A stretch of 64,000 nucleotides of DNA, from positions 3,221,001 through 3,285,000 of the forward strand of contig QKWM01000004.1 in assembly GCA_003248315.1 (NCBI GenBank), given 5' to 3'. Positions 24,580 through 32,818 of the stretch are shown here, piece by piece. Within the stretch, counting starts at the first letter, position 1, and every line of letters begins with the position of its first letter. The DNA comes from Streptomyces sp. SW4 (GTDB lineage: Bacteria; Actinomycetota; Actinomycetes; Streptomycetales; Streptomycetaceae). The notes under the pieces were generated by a model. The model saw nothing but the letters and a program-made list of their open reading frames with translations. It was not told where the DNA came from and ran no database searches. The position numbers and the translations under genes were made by a program.

Positions 24580-26287
24580 TCAGCTCCCCGTCGGACGCAC
24601 CAGCGACACGGCCGTGCGCAGCAGGATGCAGACGTCCTGCCACAGCGACCAGTCGTCGATGTACGCGTTGTCGAACCGCGCCCGGTCCTCGATCGAGGTG
24701 TCCCCGCGCAGTCCGTGGATCTGGGCCAGCCCGGTGATGCCGGCCGGCATGCGGTGGCGGGCCGCGTAGCCGGGGTAGGCCTTGCTGAACTGCGCCACGA
24801 AGTACGGGCGTTCCGGGCGCGGCCCGACCAGGCTCATGTCGCCCCGGAAGACGTTCCACAGCTGGAGCAGCTCGTCCATCGAGGTCCGGCGCAGGAACCG
24901 GCAGAACCAGGGCATCCGGTGCTCGTCCGCCACGCTCCACCGGGTCGCCGACTCGTGCTCGTCGGCGGGGCGGTGGGTGCGGAACTTCAGCAGGGTGAAC
25001 GGGCGTCCGCCCAGGCCGATCCGTTCCTGCCGGAACACCACGCCGGGCCCGCCGCTGACCCGCAGCACCACCGCGCAGACCAGCAGCAGCGGGCTGACCA
25101 GCAGCAGCAGCGCCCCGGACAGCGTCACGTCCAGCACCCGCTTGCCCGCACCCGCCCCGCGGCCCCGCACCGGGGGCGCCAGCCGCCGGCAGGGAACCCG
25201 GCGAGGCGTTCGCCGCCCGGCCCGGCGGCCGAATCGGCGGCCGTCCCGGCGCCCGGCCCGACGCCCGTCCCGGCGGCCGGCTGCTCCGGTCCCGGATCGG
25301 CGGCGATCTCCCAGACCGCGCACCCGGACTCGGCCAGCACCCGGGCCACTTCCTCGTGCGCCGCCGCGGCGCCCCGCACCACCAGCACCTCCCGTACGCC
25401 GTTCTGCACGATCGCCCGCCGCACCTCCTCGCCCGTGGTCAGCACGGGGAGCAGCCCCTCGCCGCCGTCGGGTGCGCCGGTCACGACACCGACCGGCCGC
25501 ACCCCGCAGCGCGGGTGGCGCAGGACGGCGGCGGCGACGCGCTGCGCGGTGCCGGCGGGCCCGACGACGAGTGCCGCGCTCGGGCGGTGCGCCAGCGCGG
25601 TGCGCCGCCGCCGGTACACGGCGCCGCGGGCCGCGCAGGCCGCCGCCGCGTGCAGCAGGAAGCCCGGCAGCAGCACCCCGGCGGGCAGCGCGTGCCGGGG
25701 CTCGTACGCCGCCGTGAGTGCCGCGAGCGCCAGCCACACGACGGCGATCCGGCCCAGTACGGCGGGGAGTTCGTCGAGGACCCCGGCCAGCCGCTCGGCC
25801 CGCCCCGGGGGACGCAGCAGGAGCGAGGCGCCCAGCAGCAGCGCGGCGAGCAGCGGCCGCCGCGAGGCGTCCGCGAGCGCGAGGGCCCCCGGCAGGGCGG
25901 CCACGCCGTCGGCGACGAGCAACGGCAGCGGGGAGGGCCGGGCCGCGCCGCGGGACTGCCGGCGGGGAACCGCGACCGGGGGCCGCGGGTGCGCGGCGCC
26001 AGGACCGACGTGGGGGAGGCGGCGCGCTCCCGCGGCCGGGCCGTGGGGGAGGCGCCGAGACCTCCCCGGGGCGGCCCGGCGGTCGACACGGCGAGCCGCC
26101 CGGCCGGGTCCCGGTGCCGCCCGGCCGGGGAGGCGTCCGGGTCCCGGTGCCGCCCGGCCGGGGAGGCGCCCGGGTCCCGGTGCTGACCGGCTCGGGAGGA
26201 GCCGGGGTCCGGGTGCTGTCCCGCCGTGGCGGAGCCGAGGTCCCGGTGCTGCCCGGCGGGGCTGGGGACGGTGCTTTCCGCGGTCAC
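24580..26287 (-). CDS. polyprenyl glycosylphosphotransferase (initiating sugar transferase)
   Basis: About 570 residues. A repetitive hydrophilic head is followed by membrane helices, a CoA-binding-like domain (ALVVGPAGTAQRVAAAVLRH) and a C-terminal bacterial sugar transferase domain. That domain has KRVLDVTLSGALLLLVSPLL, FRQERIGLGGRPFTLLKFRT and DELLQLWNVFRGDMSLVGPRP, with the Asp-Glu pair and DMSLVGPRPE. It transfers the first sugar-phosphate to undecaprenyl phosphate. GTG start at 26287 overlaps the preceding stop (GTGA). Frame breaks near 25920 and 25190. This is the committed step of the cluster. Confidence 0.88.
26095..26275. repeat. imperfect tandem repeats in the sugar transferase head
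   Basis: Units of about 30-33 bp encode AGQHRDPGAS / AGRHRDPDAS-type decapeptides, about five in a row. The region is hydrophilic and probably unstructured. Confidence 0.75.
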
Positions 26288-27528
26288 GAGTGGATGGACT
26301 CCCTGTACTCGATGGGCGCGTCGGCCGGCCCTGCGGTGGCCGGACCGCCGCCGAGCAGCTCGCGGTACACCGCCGTGACGGCCGCGGCCGTGTGCCGTAC
26401 GTCGTGCGCGGACCGGACGTGCGCCCGCCCCTCGCGGCCCATCGCCCGCAGCGACGGCGGGTCGAGCAGCAGGGCGGTGAGGCGCCCGGCGAGGGCGGCC
26501 GGGTCCTCCGGGGGCACCAGGCAGTGCCGGGCGAGGGCGGGCGGCAGGCACTCCCGGGCGCCGTCCACGTCCGTCAGTACCACGGGCCGCCCGCAGGCCA
26601 TCGCCTCCAGCGGGGCCAGCGCCATGCCCTCCCACCGGGACGGCAGGACGACCAGGTCGGCCGCCCGGTACCAGGGGGCGGCATCGGCGACGGCGCCCGC
26701 GAACCGTACGGACGCCGGCGCCCGGTCGCGCAGCCGTGCCAGGTCCGGCCCGTCGCCGACCAGCACCAGCCGGGCCGCGGGCAGCCGGCCGAGGACCCGT
26801 TCCCAGGCGGCGAGCAGGACGTCCTGGCCCTTCTGCCGGCACAGCCGCCCCACGCACACCACGAGCGGCGCGCCCGGGGCACCGACGGGGACGGCGCCGT
26901 CGGTGCCGGGGCCCGTGCCGGTGCCACCGTCGGGACCGGGGCCGAGGCCTCTTTCAGGGGGCGTGTCCGCGGCGCCGGACGGGCGGAAGCGGTCCGTGTC
27001 GACGCCGTTGGGGATCACCGACCAGCGCGCCCGGATCCCGGCCCGCAGCCCCCGCAGCCGTTCCGCCTCGCTCACGCACACCACCCGCCCCGCCCACCGG
27101 GCCGCCCGGCGCTCCCAGCCGAGCGCGAGGGCCGCCGCGGCCCCGTCGACCGCCTCGAAGGACCAGGCGTGCGGCTGGAAGACGGTCGGCACCCGGCCCC
27201 GTAGGGCCAGCCGCCCGGCGAGTCCGGCCTTCGCGCTGTGCGCGTGCACCAGGTCCGGCCGCACCGCGGCGACCACCCGGGCGAGGCCGCTCACCTCCGA
27301 GGCCAGCCACGGACCGGGCGCGCGCCGCGCCCGCCAGTGCCGTACGTCCGCACCCAGCGACCGCAGCGCCTGCGCGAGGCCGCCGCCGTCCGGGCACGCG
27401 ACCGTGACGTCCAGGCCCGCCGCGAGCTGAGCCCGCGTCAGATCCGTGACGACCCGGGCGACTCCGCCGTCCACCGGCTGGGTGACGTGCAGGACCCGGA
27501 GCCGGGAGGCGGTGGGGGGCAGGTGCAT
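26284..27528 (-). CDS. glycosyltransferase family 4
   Basis: Intact 414-residue GT-B enzyme and first gene of the minus-strand polysaccharide operon. N-terminal VLHVTQPVDGGVARVVTDL, VSVIPNGVDTDRF-like acceptor/donor linker (SVIPNGVDTDRFRP), VVCVGRLCRQKGQDVLL and the EX7E donor motif SRWEGMALAPLEAMACG. A Gly/Pro-rich insertion (about residues 185-215) separates the two lobes. The ATG at 27526-27528 follows GAGGAAG. Its stop overlaps the sugar transferase start. Confidence 0.92.
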   Translation of the reverse strand: MHLPPTASRLRVLHVTQPVDGGVARVVTDLTRAQLAAGLDVTVACPDGGGLAQALRSLGADVRHWRARRAPGPWLASEVSGLARVVAAVRPDLVHAHSAKAGLAGRLALRGRVPTVFQPHAWSFEAVDGAAAALALGWERRAARWAGRVVCVSEAERLRGLRAGIRARWSVIPNGVDTDRFRPSGAADTPPERGLGPGPDGGTGTGPGTDGAVPVGAPGAPLVVCVGRLCRQKGQDVLLAAWERVLGRLPAARLVLVGDGPDLARLRDRAPASVRFAGAVADAAPWYRAADLVVLPSRWEGMALAPLEAMACGRPVVLTDVDGARECLPPALARHCLVPPEDPAALAGRLTALLLDPPSLRAMGREGRAHVRSAHDVRHTAAAVTAVYRELLGGGPATAGPADAPIEYRESIHS

Positions 27529-27920
27529 GCGCGGCTTCCTCGCTCACGGGTGACGCTCGGACGGGCGGGAACGCGCCTCACTTCGGGTCTCGGCGGCGAC
27601 AGAGGCGCACGCCGGCGCACACCGTGTCCCGCAGGGGAACGAGCCGAGCGGCCGAGTGGTCACCGGCGAGGTCCCGCCGCGCGGCACGGGGGTGCGTCGG
27701 ATGGTGTGGACTCTAGCCGCTATCCGTACTAATCCGTCGAAACCGGGTAAGTGTGTCGGATTGGTGAAGACCGGCCCTGTCCACGTGACTTCGGCGGGTC
27801 TCGCCGGAGGCATCCGGACGGATCACTCCATTGGCGGCGCAACTCCCGCGCACGTCACGCGTTGACACTGCGCCGGGCACCCGCCCGGATGTTTGTGTCA
27901 ACCCCAAGGAGCACCTCTCC
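27529..27920. other. divergent promoter region between the polysaccharide operon and chpF
   Basis: 392 bp without a gene, with lower G+C around 27710-27770. It should hold the promoter of the polysaccharide operon (minus) and that of chpF (plus). TTGACA at 27862 is a possible -35 for chpF but no good -10 follows at normal spacing, so a developmental sigma factor is possible. Confidence 0.45.
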
Positions 27921-28160
27921 ATGTCGCGTATCGCGAAGGGCCTGGTCCTGACCTCCGTCGCCGCCGCCACGGTGGCGGGCGGCGCCGGTGTCGCCGCTGC
28001 CGACTCCGGCGCGCAGGCCGCCGCCGCCCACTCCCCGGGCGTGCTGTCGGGCAACGTTCTGCAGGTTCCGGTCCACGTTCCGGTCAACGTCTGCGGCAAC
28101 ACCGTCGACATCATCGGCCTGCTGAACCCGGCGTTCGGCAACGAGTGCGAGAACGACTGA
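27921..28160 (+). CDS. chpF: short chaplin
   Basis: 79 residues, intact. Signal peptide MSRIAKGLVLTSVAAATVAG... cut after VAAA, then one chaplin domain (HSPGVLSGNVLQVPVHVPVN, CGNTVDIIGLLNPAFGN) and CEND. Two conserved cysteines are present. ATG at 27921 after AAGGAGC. Named by order relative to the tyrosinase genes, as in S. coelicolor chpF. Confidence 0.92.
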   Translation: MSRIAKGLVLTSVAAATVAGGAGVAAADSGAQAAAAHSPGVLSGNVLQVPVHVPVNVCGNTVDIIGLLNPAFGNECEND

Positions 28161-28179
28161 CGCCTGCACGACAGGCGTC
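28159..28179 (+). terminator. short hairpin at the chpF stop
   Basis: GACGCCTG-CACGA-CAGGCGTC begins within the chpF stop codon: 8-bp stem, 5-nt loop. Confidence 0.6.
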
Positions 28180-28290
28180 GGCTCGAAAGCTGCGCCGGCC
28201 GTCCGCGCCGCGGTTCCTCCGCGAGCGGGCGGCCGGTTCGCGTGTGCGGGGCGGTGGCGTCCGGGGGGGCGTCCGGGACGAGGCGTCCGG

Positions 28291-28350
28291 GTCGGGGTGA
28301 TCGGGACGGGGTGATCGGGACGGGGTGTCCGGGACGGGGTGAATCGGGGT
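28291..28350. repeat. 14-bp tandem repeat
   Basis: About four copies of a unit like GGGGTGATCGGGAC with variants (GGGGTGTCCGGGAC). They lie in the 404-bp gap between chpF and the next secreted-protein gene (28161-28564). The gap otherwise shows only G/C-rich sequence and presumably the promoter of the next gene. Confidence 0.8.
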
Positions 28351-28564
28351 GCTGGGGCGTGCCGGGCATGCGGGGGACCCTGCCCCGAATGGGGGGTGCG
28401 GGCCCCGACACGGAGCACGGGCCTTGACAGGCCGCCTCACCAGCGAGGACGTCGCCGGGCGCGACGGGAGCGAGCAGCGGAGGGTACTGGTTCGGTTGCA
28501 GAGCGCGACGGGCGCTTCCACGGTGGCAAGCACAAGATCCGACGCACCACCGAAAGGAACCCCC

Positions 28565-29296
28565 ATGCGTCTGCCCGCACGGCGAATCGCCACCACCGCA
28601 CTCTGCGCCGGCCTCCTGCTCGGCATCACCGGGCCGGCGGCACTGGCGGCCGACGGCGAATCGGTCCGGGAGCGCACCCACGCGGCGTCCCAGGCGCCGC
28701 TGCCCAACACCGACGAACTCAGCTCCCAGGTCGGCAGCCTCGCCACCCTGGGCACCGTCCTCACCCCCGTCACCGACCTGCTCGACGCCGTCCTGAAGGC
28801 CGACAACGGCCGACTGCCCGCCGCCGAGGCGGACAAGCTGGGCGCCGCCGCCAAGGAGGCCCTCGCCAAGGTGGAGGCGGCCGGCACGGCCACCGCTCCG
28901 GGCGCGGTCCAGCCGGGTGTGAACAACCCCGCCCAGCCCCCGGCGGTCAACGCGCCGGCCCAGCCGCCGGCCGCCCAGACCCCGGCCCAGCCGCCGGCCG
29001 GGAACGCGCCGAACGACGACGCCCCGGTCACGCTGCCCGCCCCGGTCGACGAGGCCGCGGCGCCCGGCGCCGACCTGACCGCCAAGGCGGTCGCCGATCT
29101 GCGCCGGCAGGTCGACGCGCTGGTCAAGGCCACCACGACCGGGACGCCCCAGCAGGTGAGCCCGGCCGTCGAGAAGGTCGTGACCGGCGCGGTCAACGTC
29201 GTCGCCGCCACCCTGGTCGGCAGCGGCCTGCCCGCCCCGGACCTGGCCGGCCTGCCGGCGCTGCCGAACGCGCCGGAGAGCGCCCCCGCCTCCTGA
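28565..29296 (+). CDS. secreted Ala/Pro-rich protein, function unknown
   Basis: 243 residues, intact. Signal peptide MRLPARRIATTALCAGLLLG... cut near AALA. The mature protein has a helical segment (SSQVGSLATLGTVLTPVTDLL), a central repeat of PAQPPA units and another helical C-terminal segment (ADLRRQVDALVKATTTGTP). No cysteines in the mature part, no catalytic motif. ATG at 28565 after AAAGGAAC. The setting between chaplins suggests a surface role; not recognised as a named family. Confidence 0.75.
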   Translation: MRLPARRIATTALCAGLLLGITGPAALAADGESVRERTHAASQAPLPNTDELSSQVGSLATLGTVLTPVTDLLDAVLKADNGRLPAAEADKLGAAAKEALAKVEAAGTATAPGAVQPGVNNPAQPPAVNAPAQPPAAQTPAQPPAGNAPNDDAPVTLPAPVDEAAAPGADLTAKAVADLRRQVDALVKATTTGTPQQVSPAVEKVVTGAVNVVAATLVGSGLPAPDLAGLPALPNAPESAPAS

Positions 29297-29330
29297 CGCG
29301 GAGCCCCGCCTTCCGGGGCGGTGCCGCGTC
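29295..29330 (+). terminator. terminator with a 16-bp stem
   Basis: GACGCGGAGCCCCGCC, a TTCC loop and GGGGCGGTGCCGCGTC. The only break in the stem is an AG/TG mismatch. It starts inside the stop codon of the preceding gene. Confidence 0.85.
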
Positions 29331-29405
29331 TTCCGCCCCCGCTCCTGACGCGGGCGGAACGAGCGAGAACGGCTGTCGTGCGGATCCCCAGGGACCGCAC
29401 GGCAG

Positions 29406-29531
29406 CCGTTCCGTATGCGCGCCCGTTCCGTGTGCGCGCCCGTTCGGCATGCGCGCCCGTTCCGTATGCGCGCCCGTTCCGCGTGCGCACCCGTTCGGGA
29501 AGCGCGCCCCCGCCCCGCATACGCGCCCTCC
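29406..29531. repeat. 18-bp tandem repeat array, about seven units
   Basis: Unit CCGTTCCGTATGCGCGCC repeated about seven times with point variants (GTATG, GTGTG, GCATG, GCGTG, GGAAG). It lies in a 380-bp gap (29297-29676). The array ends about 150 bp before the next start codon. Confidence 0.9.
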
Positions 29532-29545
29532 CGCCCCGTGGAAAT

Positions 29546-29572
29546 CTCATATCTTCGGCGAACTCATATGAG
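29546..29572. promoter_or_regulatory. A/T-rich inverted repeat upstream of a small secreted-protein gene
   Basis: CTCATAT at 29546-29552 pairs with ATATGAG at 29566-29572, and the right part is itself the palindrome CTCATATGAG. It is an unusually A/T-rich site in this sequence, about 105 bp before the start at 29677, so it is a candidate operator or promoter element. Confidence 0.4.
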
Positions 29573-29676
29573 GAGGGAGAAGTTTCTTCGTCCGGGGTTT
29601 CCGTACCGAGAGGAGTTCGTTAGGCACGGCGTCAGAATTCCCCGCGGTGACATGAGTTGCCGAAGAAAGGAACACG

Positions 29677-29958
29677 ATGAAGTCCCTGAAGGCTGCCGCT
29701 GTCGTTGCCGGGTCCGTGGCCGTCGCCGGCGTCGCCGCGCCCGCGTTCGCGTACGACACCGCCGACCTCACGCCCACCAGCCTCAACGGCGCCGTGAACA
29801 CGCTCACCAAGGGCCCCATCGACCCCATGCCGCTCAAGCAGCAGTCGCACGCGCTCGACACCGAGAACGAGGACTCCGCGCTGCACACGGTCAAGGGCGC
29901 GACCGAGAAGCTGAACTCCGCGCGCAGCCTCCTGGGCGGCCTGCCGCTGGGCGGCTGA
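29677..29958 (+). CDS. small secreted protein, function unknown
   Basis: 93 residues, intact. Signal peptide MKSLKAAAVVAGSVAVAGVA... cut after AFA. Mature part of about 68 residues begins YDTADLTPTSLNGAVNTLTK and contains one helix-prone segment (ALHTVKGATEKLNSARSLLG). No cysteine. ATG at 29677 after GAAAGGAACACG. It lies among chaplin and secreted-protein genes; no named family recognised. Confidence 0.72.
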   Translation: MKSLKAAAVVAGSVAVAGVAAPAFAYDTADLTPTSLNGAVNTLTKGPIDPMPLKQQSHALDTENEDSALHTVKGATEKLNSARSLLGGLPLGG

Positions 29959-30190
29959 CCCCGCCCCGCCGCGCCGGGCGACCGGGCCGCTTCTCCGGGA
30001 TGTCCCGCCGATTTCCCGCGAGGCCCCGGTCGCCCCGCCGCGGCCGCCCGGCGAACGTCGTACTACTGCGGCAGTCGGGGAATCCTGCGCTGATGACGTT
30101 CCCAGGATCGTTACGCGATAGGGGTGCCGGATCTCCGGAAATCCCCGCCGATTCCCCCTCCCCGTACCTCCCGAAGGGACCGTGCCTGAC

Positions 30191-30703
30191 ATGAAGTCGA
30201 CCCGAGGAACCCTGGCCGCCGTCGTCACCGGCGTCGCCGCCGCGGTGGGTGTCGCCGCGACCCCCGCGGCCGCCGTGGCCGCGGTTCCCGTGCCGGTGCC
30301 GCTGGACGGCGCCGAGAAGGCCCTCGGCATGGAACTGCCCGAGGCCGGCGCCGAGCTGCCGCTGCCGAAGCCGGGCGCGCCCGACGGGCCCCGGTACGTC
30401 GAGGGCCGCCTGCTGCCGGAGCGGGCGCTTCCGCAGCTCCCGTTGCACAGCGGGCTCCCCGGCGCGGACGTCCGCCAGCCGCTGCCGCACGTCCTCGGCG
30501 ACGACTTCGACCACGTCGCCGTGGACGCGCCCGCCTCCGACCTGCGCGCGCTCGCCCCCGGCCTGACCGCGGACGCCCCGCTCACCGGGCCCAGCGCCGA
30601 CAGCTTCGGTCTGCCGACGACCAAGCTGCCCCAGGCGGGCGTGCTGGCCCCCGTGGTGCAGACGGTGCCCACCGCCGACCTCGGCGTCGGCCCGGGCCTC
30701 TAG
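30191..30703 (+). CDS. secreted protein, function unknown
   Basis: 170 residues from ATG 30191. A GTG nine bases upstream is in frame but sits too close to the GAAGGGA ribosome site. Signal peptide MKSTRGTLAAVVTGVAAAVG... cut near AAVA. The mature part is rich in Pro, Leu, Ala and Asp (PVPVPLDGAEKALGMELPEA) with no cysteine and no enzyme motif. Upstream 29959-30190 shows no gene. Resembles other small exported proteins of this neighbourhood in composition only. Confidence 0.7.
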   Translation: MKSTRGTLAAVVTGVAAAVGVAATPAAAVAAVPVPVPLDGAEKALGMELPEAGAELPLPKPGAPDGPRYVEGRLLPERALPQLPLHSGLPGADVRQPLPHVLGDDFDHVAVDAPASDLRALAPGLTADAPLTGPSADSFGLPTTKLPQAGVLAPVVQTVPTADLGVGPGL

Positions 30704-30840
30704 GGGTTCGCCGTCCAGGGGGTGTCCGGCCTCCTGAGCCCCACCCCTCGGATGCCCCGTCCGGCCCCATGAAGGTGACCGGCCGGCCCGTCGGCCGGTT
30801 AGCCCGGTACGGATCACCGGACCGGACGAAGGAGTCAGCT

Positions 30841-31350
30841 ATGGCGCACGGCGTGGACGGAGCGACGACGACGCGCGAGCAGGAGGAGCGGACGCCGGGA
30901 TCCCCCGGGACACCGGCGAGAGACGGCGCCGCGGGGAGCACCCGGCGGGACCTGGTCCGGGGACTGCTCGTCCCGGCGCTCGCCGTCACGCTCGCGCCCG
31001 CGGCCGCCGCCTGCCGGCCCTTCCGCAGCGACCCGCACGCCGCGGGCCACACCGAGGGCGCCCACGGCGACCCGTTCGAGGGCGTCGTCTTCGAGGAGAC
31101 CTACCGGGGCCGCCGTATCCGCGGCATCCGCACAGCGACCGGACGCGCCGTGGGCGCCGGGACCTGGCACGTGACCGTGGACGGCCGGCCCCTGCACCTG
31201 ATGCGCCGCGCCGACGGCACCTGGCTGACCATGGTCGACCACTACCGGTCGTACCCCACACCGCTGGAGGCCGCCCGCGCCGCCGTGGACGAACTGGGGC
31301 CCGGCCGGCACCTCCGTGAGACGGGAGGGGCGCATGGCGTACACGCGTAA
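30841..31350 (+). CDS. melC1: tyrosinase cofactor/chaperone MelC1
   Basis: 169 residues. MelC1 delivers copper to and exports the tyrosinase. The N-terminus has a long hydrophilic head, then a Tat-type signal (STRRDLVRGLLVPALAV) and a cysteine at the end of the hydrophobic stretch (AAAAC, lipobox-like). The MelC1 core follows: FEETYRGRRIRGIRTATG, HVTVDGRPLHLMRRADGTWLT and VDHYRSYPTPLEAARAAVDELG. ATG at 30841 after AAGGAGTCAGCT. It overlaps melC2 by 17 bp, the standard translationally coupled pair. Confidence 0.92.
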   Translation: MAHGVDGATTTREQEERTPGSPGTPARDGAAGSTRRDLVRGLLVPALAVTLAPAAAACRPFRSDPHAAGHTEGAHGDPFEGVVFEETYRGRRIRGIRTATGRAVGAGTWHVTVDGRPLHLMRRADGTWLTMVDHYRSYPTPLEAARAAVDELGPGRHLRETGGAHGVHA

Positions 31351-32200
31351 GGACGTCAGCACCCTGACCCGCACCGAGCGCCGCCGGTTCGTCAAGGCGC
31401 TGCTGGAGATCAAACGCACCGGCGAGTACGACGAGTTCGTCCGCACCCACATCGAGTACTACGTCTCCGACGGCGAGGACGAGCTGCGCACGGCCCATAT
31501 GACGCCGTCCTTCCTGCCCTGGCACCGGCGGTTCCTGCTGGACCTGGAGCGGGCGCTGCAACGGGTCGACGCCTCGGTCACCGTGCCGTACTGGGACTGG
31601 ACGAAGGACCGCGGCACCCGGTCCGCGCCCTGGACCGACGACCTGCTCGGCGGCACCGGCAGGGCCTCCGACCACCGGGTGACGACCGGCCCGTTCGCCT
31701 ACGCCGAGGGCAACTGGACCCTCCGGGAGAACGTCACCGACACCGAGTTCCTCACCCGGGACCTCGGCCGCTCCCGCGACCCGATCCAGCTCCCGACCCG
31801 CAGCGACCTGGAGTGGGCGCTGAAGGACCCGGTGTACGACGCGGCGCCCTGGGACTCCACGGCCCGCAAGGGGTTCCGCAACAAGCTGGAGGGGTGGGGC
31901 AGCGGACGGGGCAGCACCTCCTGGCGCAACCACAACCGGGTGCACCGCTGGGTCGGCGGGGCCATGGTCGGCGGCGCCTCCGTCAACGACCCGGTGTTCT
32001 GGCTGGTGCACGCCTTCATCGACCTGCAGTGGAGCCGCTGGCAGCGCCGGCACCGGGGCGCCCGCTATCTGCCCGCCGAGCCGCCGGGCCGGGGCAGTGC
32101 GCAGTACCGGCGGATCGTCGCCCGGCACGAGCGGCTGCCGCCGTGGGACGTGACGCCGGACGAGCTGGAGGACGTCAGCGCCATCTACCGGTACGCGTGA
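31334..32200 (+). CDS. melC2: tyrosinase MelC2
   Basis: 288-residue type-3 copper monooxygenase/oxidase for melanin-type pigment, without its own signal; normally exported on MelC1. Copper-A histidines are seen in RTHIEYY, TAHMTPSFLPWHRRFLLDLE, and copper-B in SWRNHNRVHRWVGGAM and DPVFWLVHAFIDLQW. In S. antibioticus MelC2 the last motif is FWLHHAY; here the first His is Val (codon 32006-32008), while the ligand His is kept. ATG at 31334 after GGGAGGGG. The final codons are repeated downstream (see repeat). Confidence 0.92.
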   Translation: MAYTRKDVSTLTRTERRRFVKALLEIKRTGEYDEFVRTHIEYYVSDGEDELRTAHMTPSFLPWHRRFLLDLERALQRVDASVTVPYWDWTKDRGTRSAPWTDDLLGGTGRASDHRVTTGPFAYAEGNWTLRENVTDTEFLTRDLGRSRDPIQLPTRSDLEWALKDPVYDAAPWDSTARKGFRNKLEGWGSGRGSTSWRNHNRVHRWVGGAMVGGASVNDPVFWLVHAFIDLQWSRWQRRHRGARYLPAEPPGRGSAQYRRIVARHERLPPWDVTPDELEDVSAIYRYA

Positions 32201-32265
32201 TGCGATCAACCGGTACGCGTGACGCGATCTACCGGTACGCGTGCGCGATCTACCGGTACGCGTGA
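32181..32265. repeat. 21-22-bp tandem repeats copying the 3' end of melC2
   Basis: Four copies of a unit such as CGATCTACCGGTACGCGTGA start at about 32181, 32203, 32225 and 32246. The first copy is the last coding stretch plus stop of melC2 (IYRYA-stop). The others follow the stop. Confidence 0.9.
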
Positions 32266-32273
32266 CGCGCACG

Positions 32274-32309
32274 GGCAGAGCCCCGGGCCGAGGGCGCCGG
32301 GGCTCTGCC
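32274..32309. terminator. bidirectional terminator between melC2 and chpG
   Basis: GGCAGAGCCCCGG pairs with CCGGGGCTCTGCC around an 11-nt loop, between convergent genes. Confidence 0.8.
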
Positions 32310-32328
32310 GTGCGGGTGACGGGTGGCG

Positions 32329-32604
32329 TCAGCCGCCGTAGCCGTTGCCGCCGTTGCCCTTGTCGTCGCCGTTCTCACAGGCGTTGCCGAAGGCCGGGTT
32401 CAGCAGGGCGATCACGTTGACGGTGTTGCCGCACACGTTGACCGGCACGTGGACCGGAACCTGGAGGACATTGCCGGACAGGACGCCGGGCGAGTGGACG
32501 GCCGCGCCCTGCGCGCCCGCGTCGGCCACGGCCAGACCGGCGCCGCCGACCATGACGGCGCCGGCGCCCAGGGCGACACCGGCCGCCTTCGCGATGCGAG
32601 ACAT
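32329..32604 (-). CDS. chpG: short chaplin with Gly/Asn tail
   Basis: 91 residues. Signal peptide MSRIAKAAGVALGAGAVMVG... cut after AVA, one chaplin domain (HSPGVLSGNVLQVPVHVPVN, CGNTVNVIALLNPAFGNAC) and an extra tail ENGDDKGNGGNGYGG not present in the other short chaplins here. ATG at 32604 follows GAAGGAGAACGTG. Convergent with melC2. Named by position next to melC2, as chpG of S. coelicolor. Confidence 0.9.
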   Translation of the reverse strand: MSRIAKAAGVALGAGAVMVGGAGLAVADAGAQGAAVHSPGVLSGNVLQVPVHVPVNVCGNTVNVIALLNPAFGNACENGDDKGNGGNGYGG

Positions 32605-32818
32605 CACGTTCTCCTTCTGACTCGGGGGACTGCGGCGGCAGGTCGCGCCACCGCACTGTTCGTTCAACGCGTCCGCTCAGGGGTGGTCACGGCGGGAATG
32701 TGAGGATCACCCTTTTTGAACCCCGATCGTGAACGCCGGTACGGGCCGGCCGGCCGCCCGACCCGTACCGGCGAAAACCGCTGCCCTCCGGGCGGGAGCG
32801 TCCACTAGCCTCCCCGGC

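Noticed and set aside
24151..27204. Plus-strand open frame of about 1000 codons
   Set aside because: It is the antisense shadow of the polysaccharide genes. The product is Arg/Pro/Gly-rich with no motif, while the minus strand shows clear glycosyltransferase motifs.
27862..27893. Sigma-70 promoter of chpF
   Set aside because: TTGACA is present but no acceptable -10 lies at 16-19 bp, so not listed as a promoter.
29406..29531. CRISPR array
   Set aside because: The units are contiguous 18-mers without unique spacers, and no cas gene is present.
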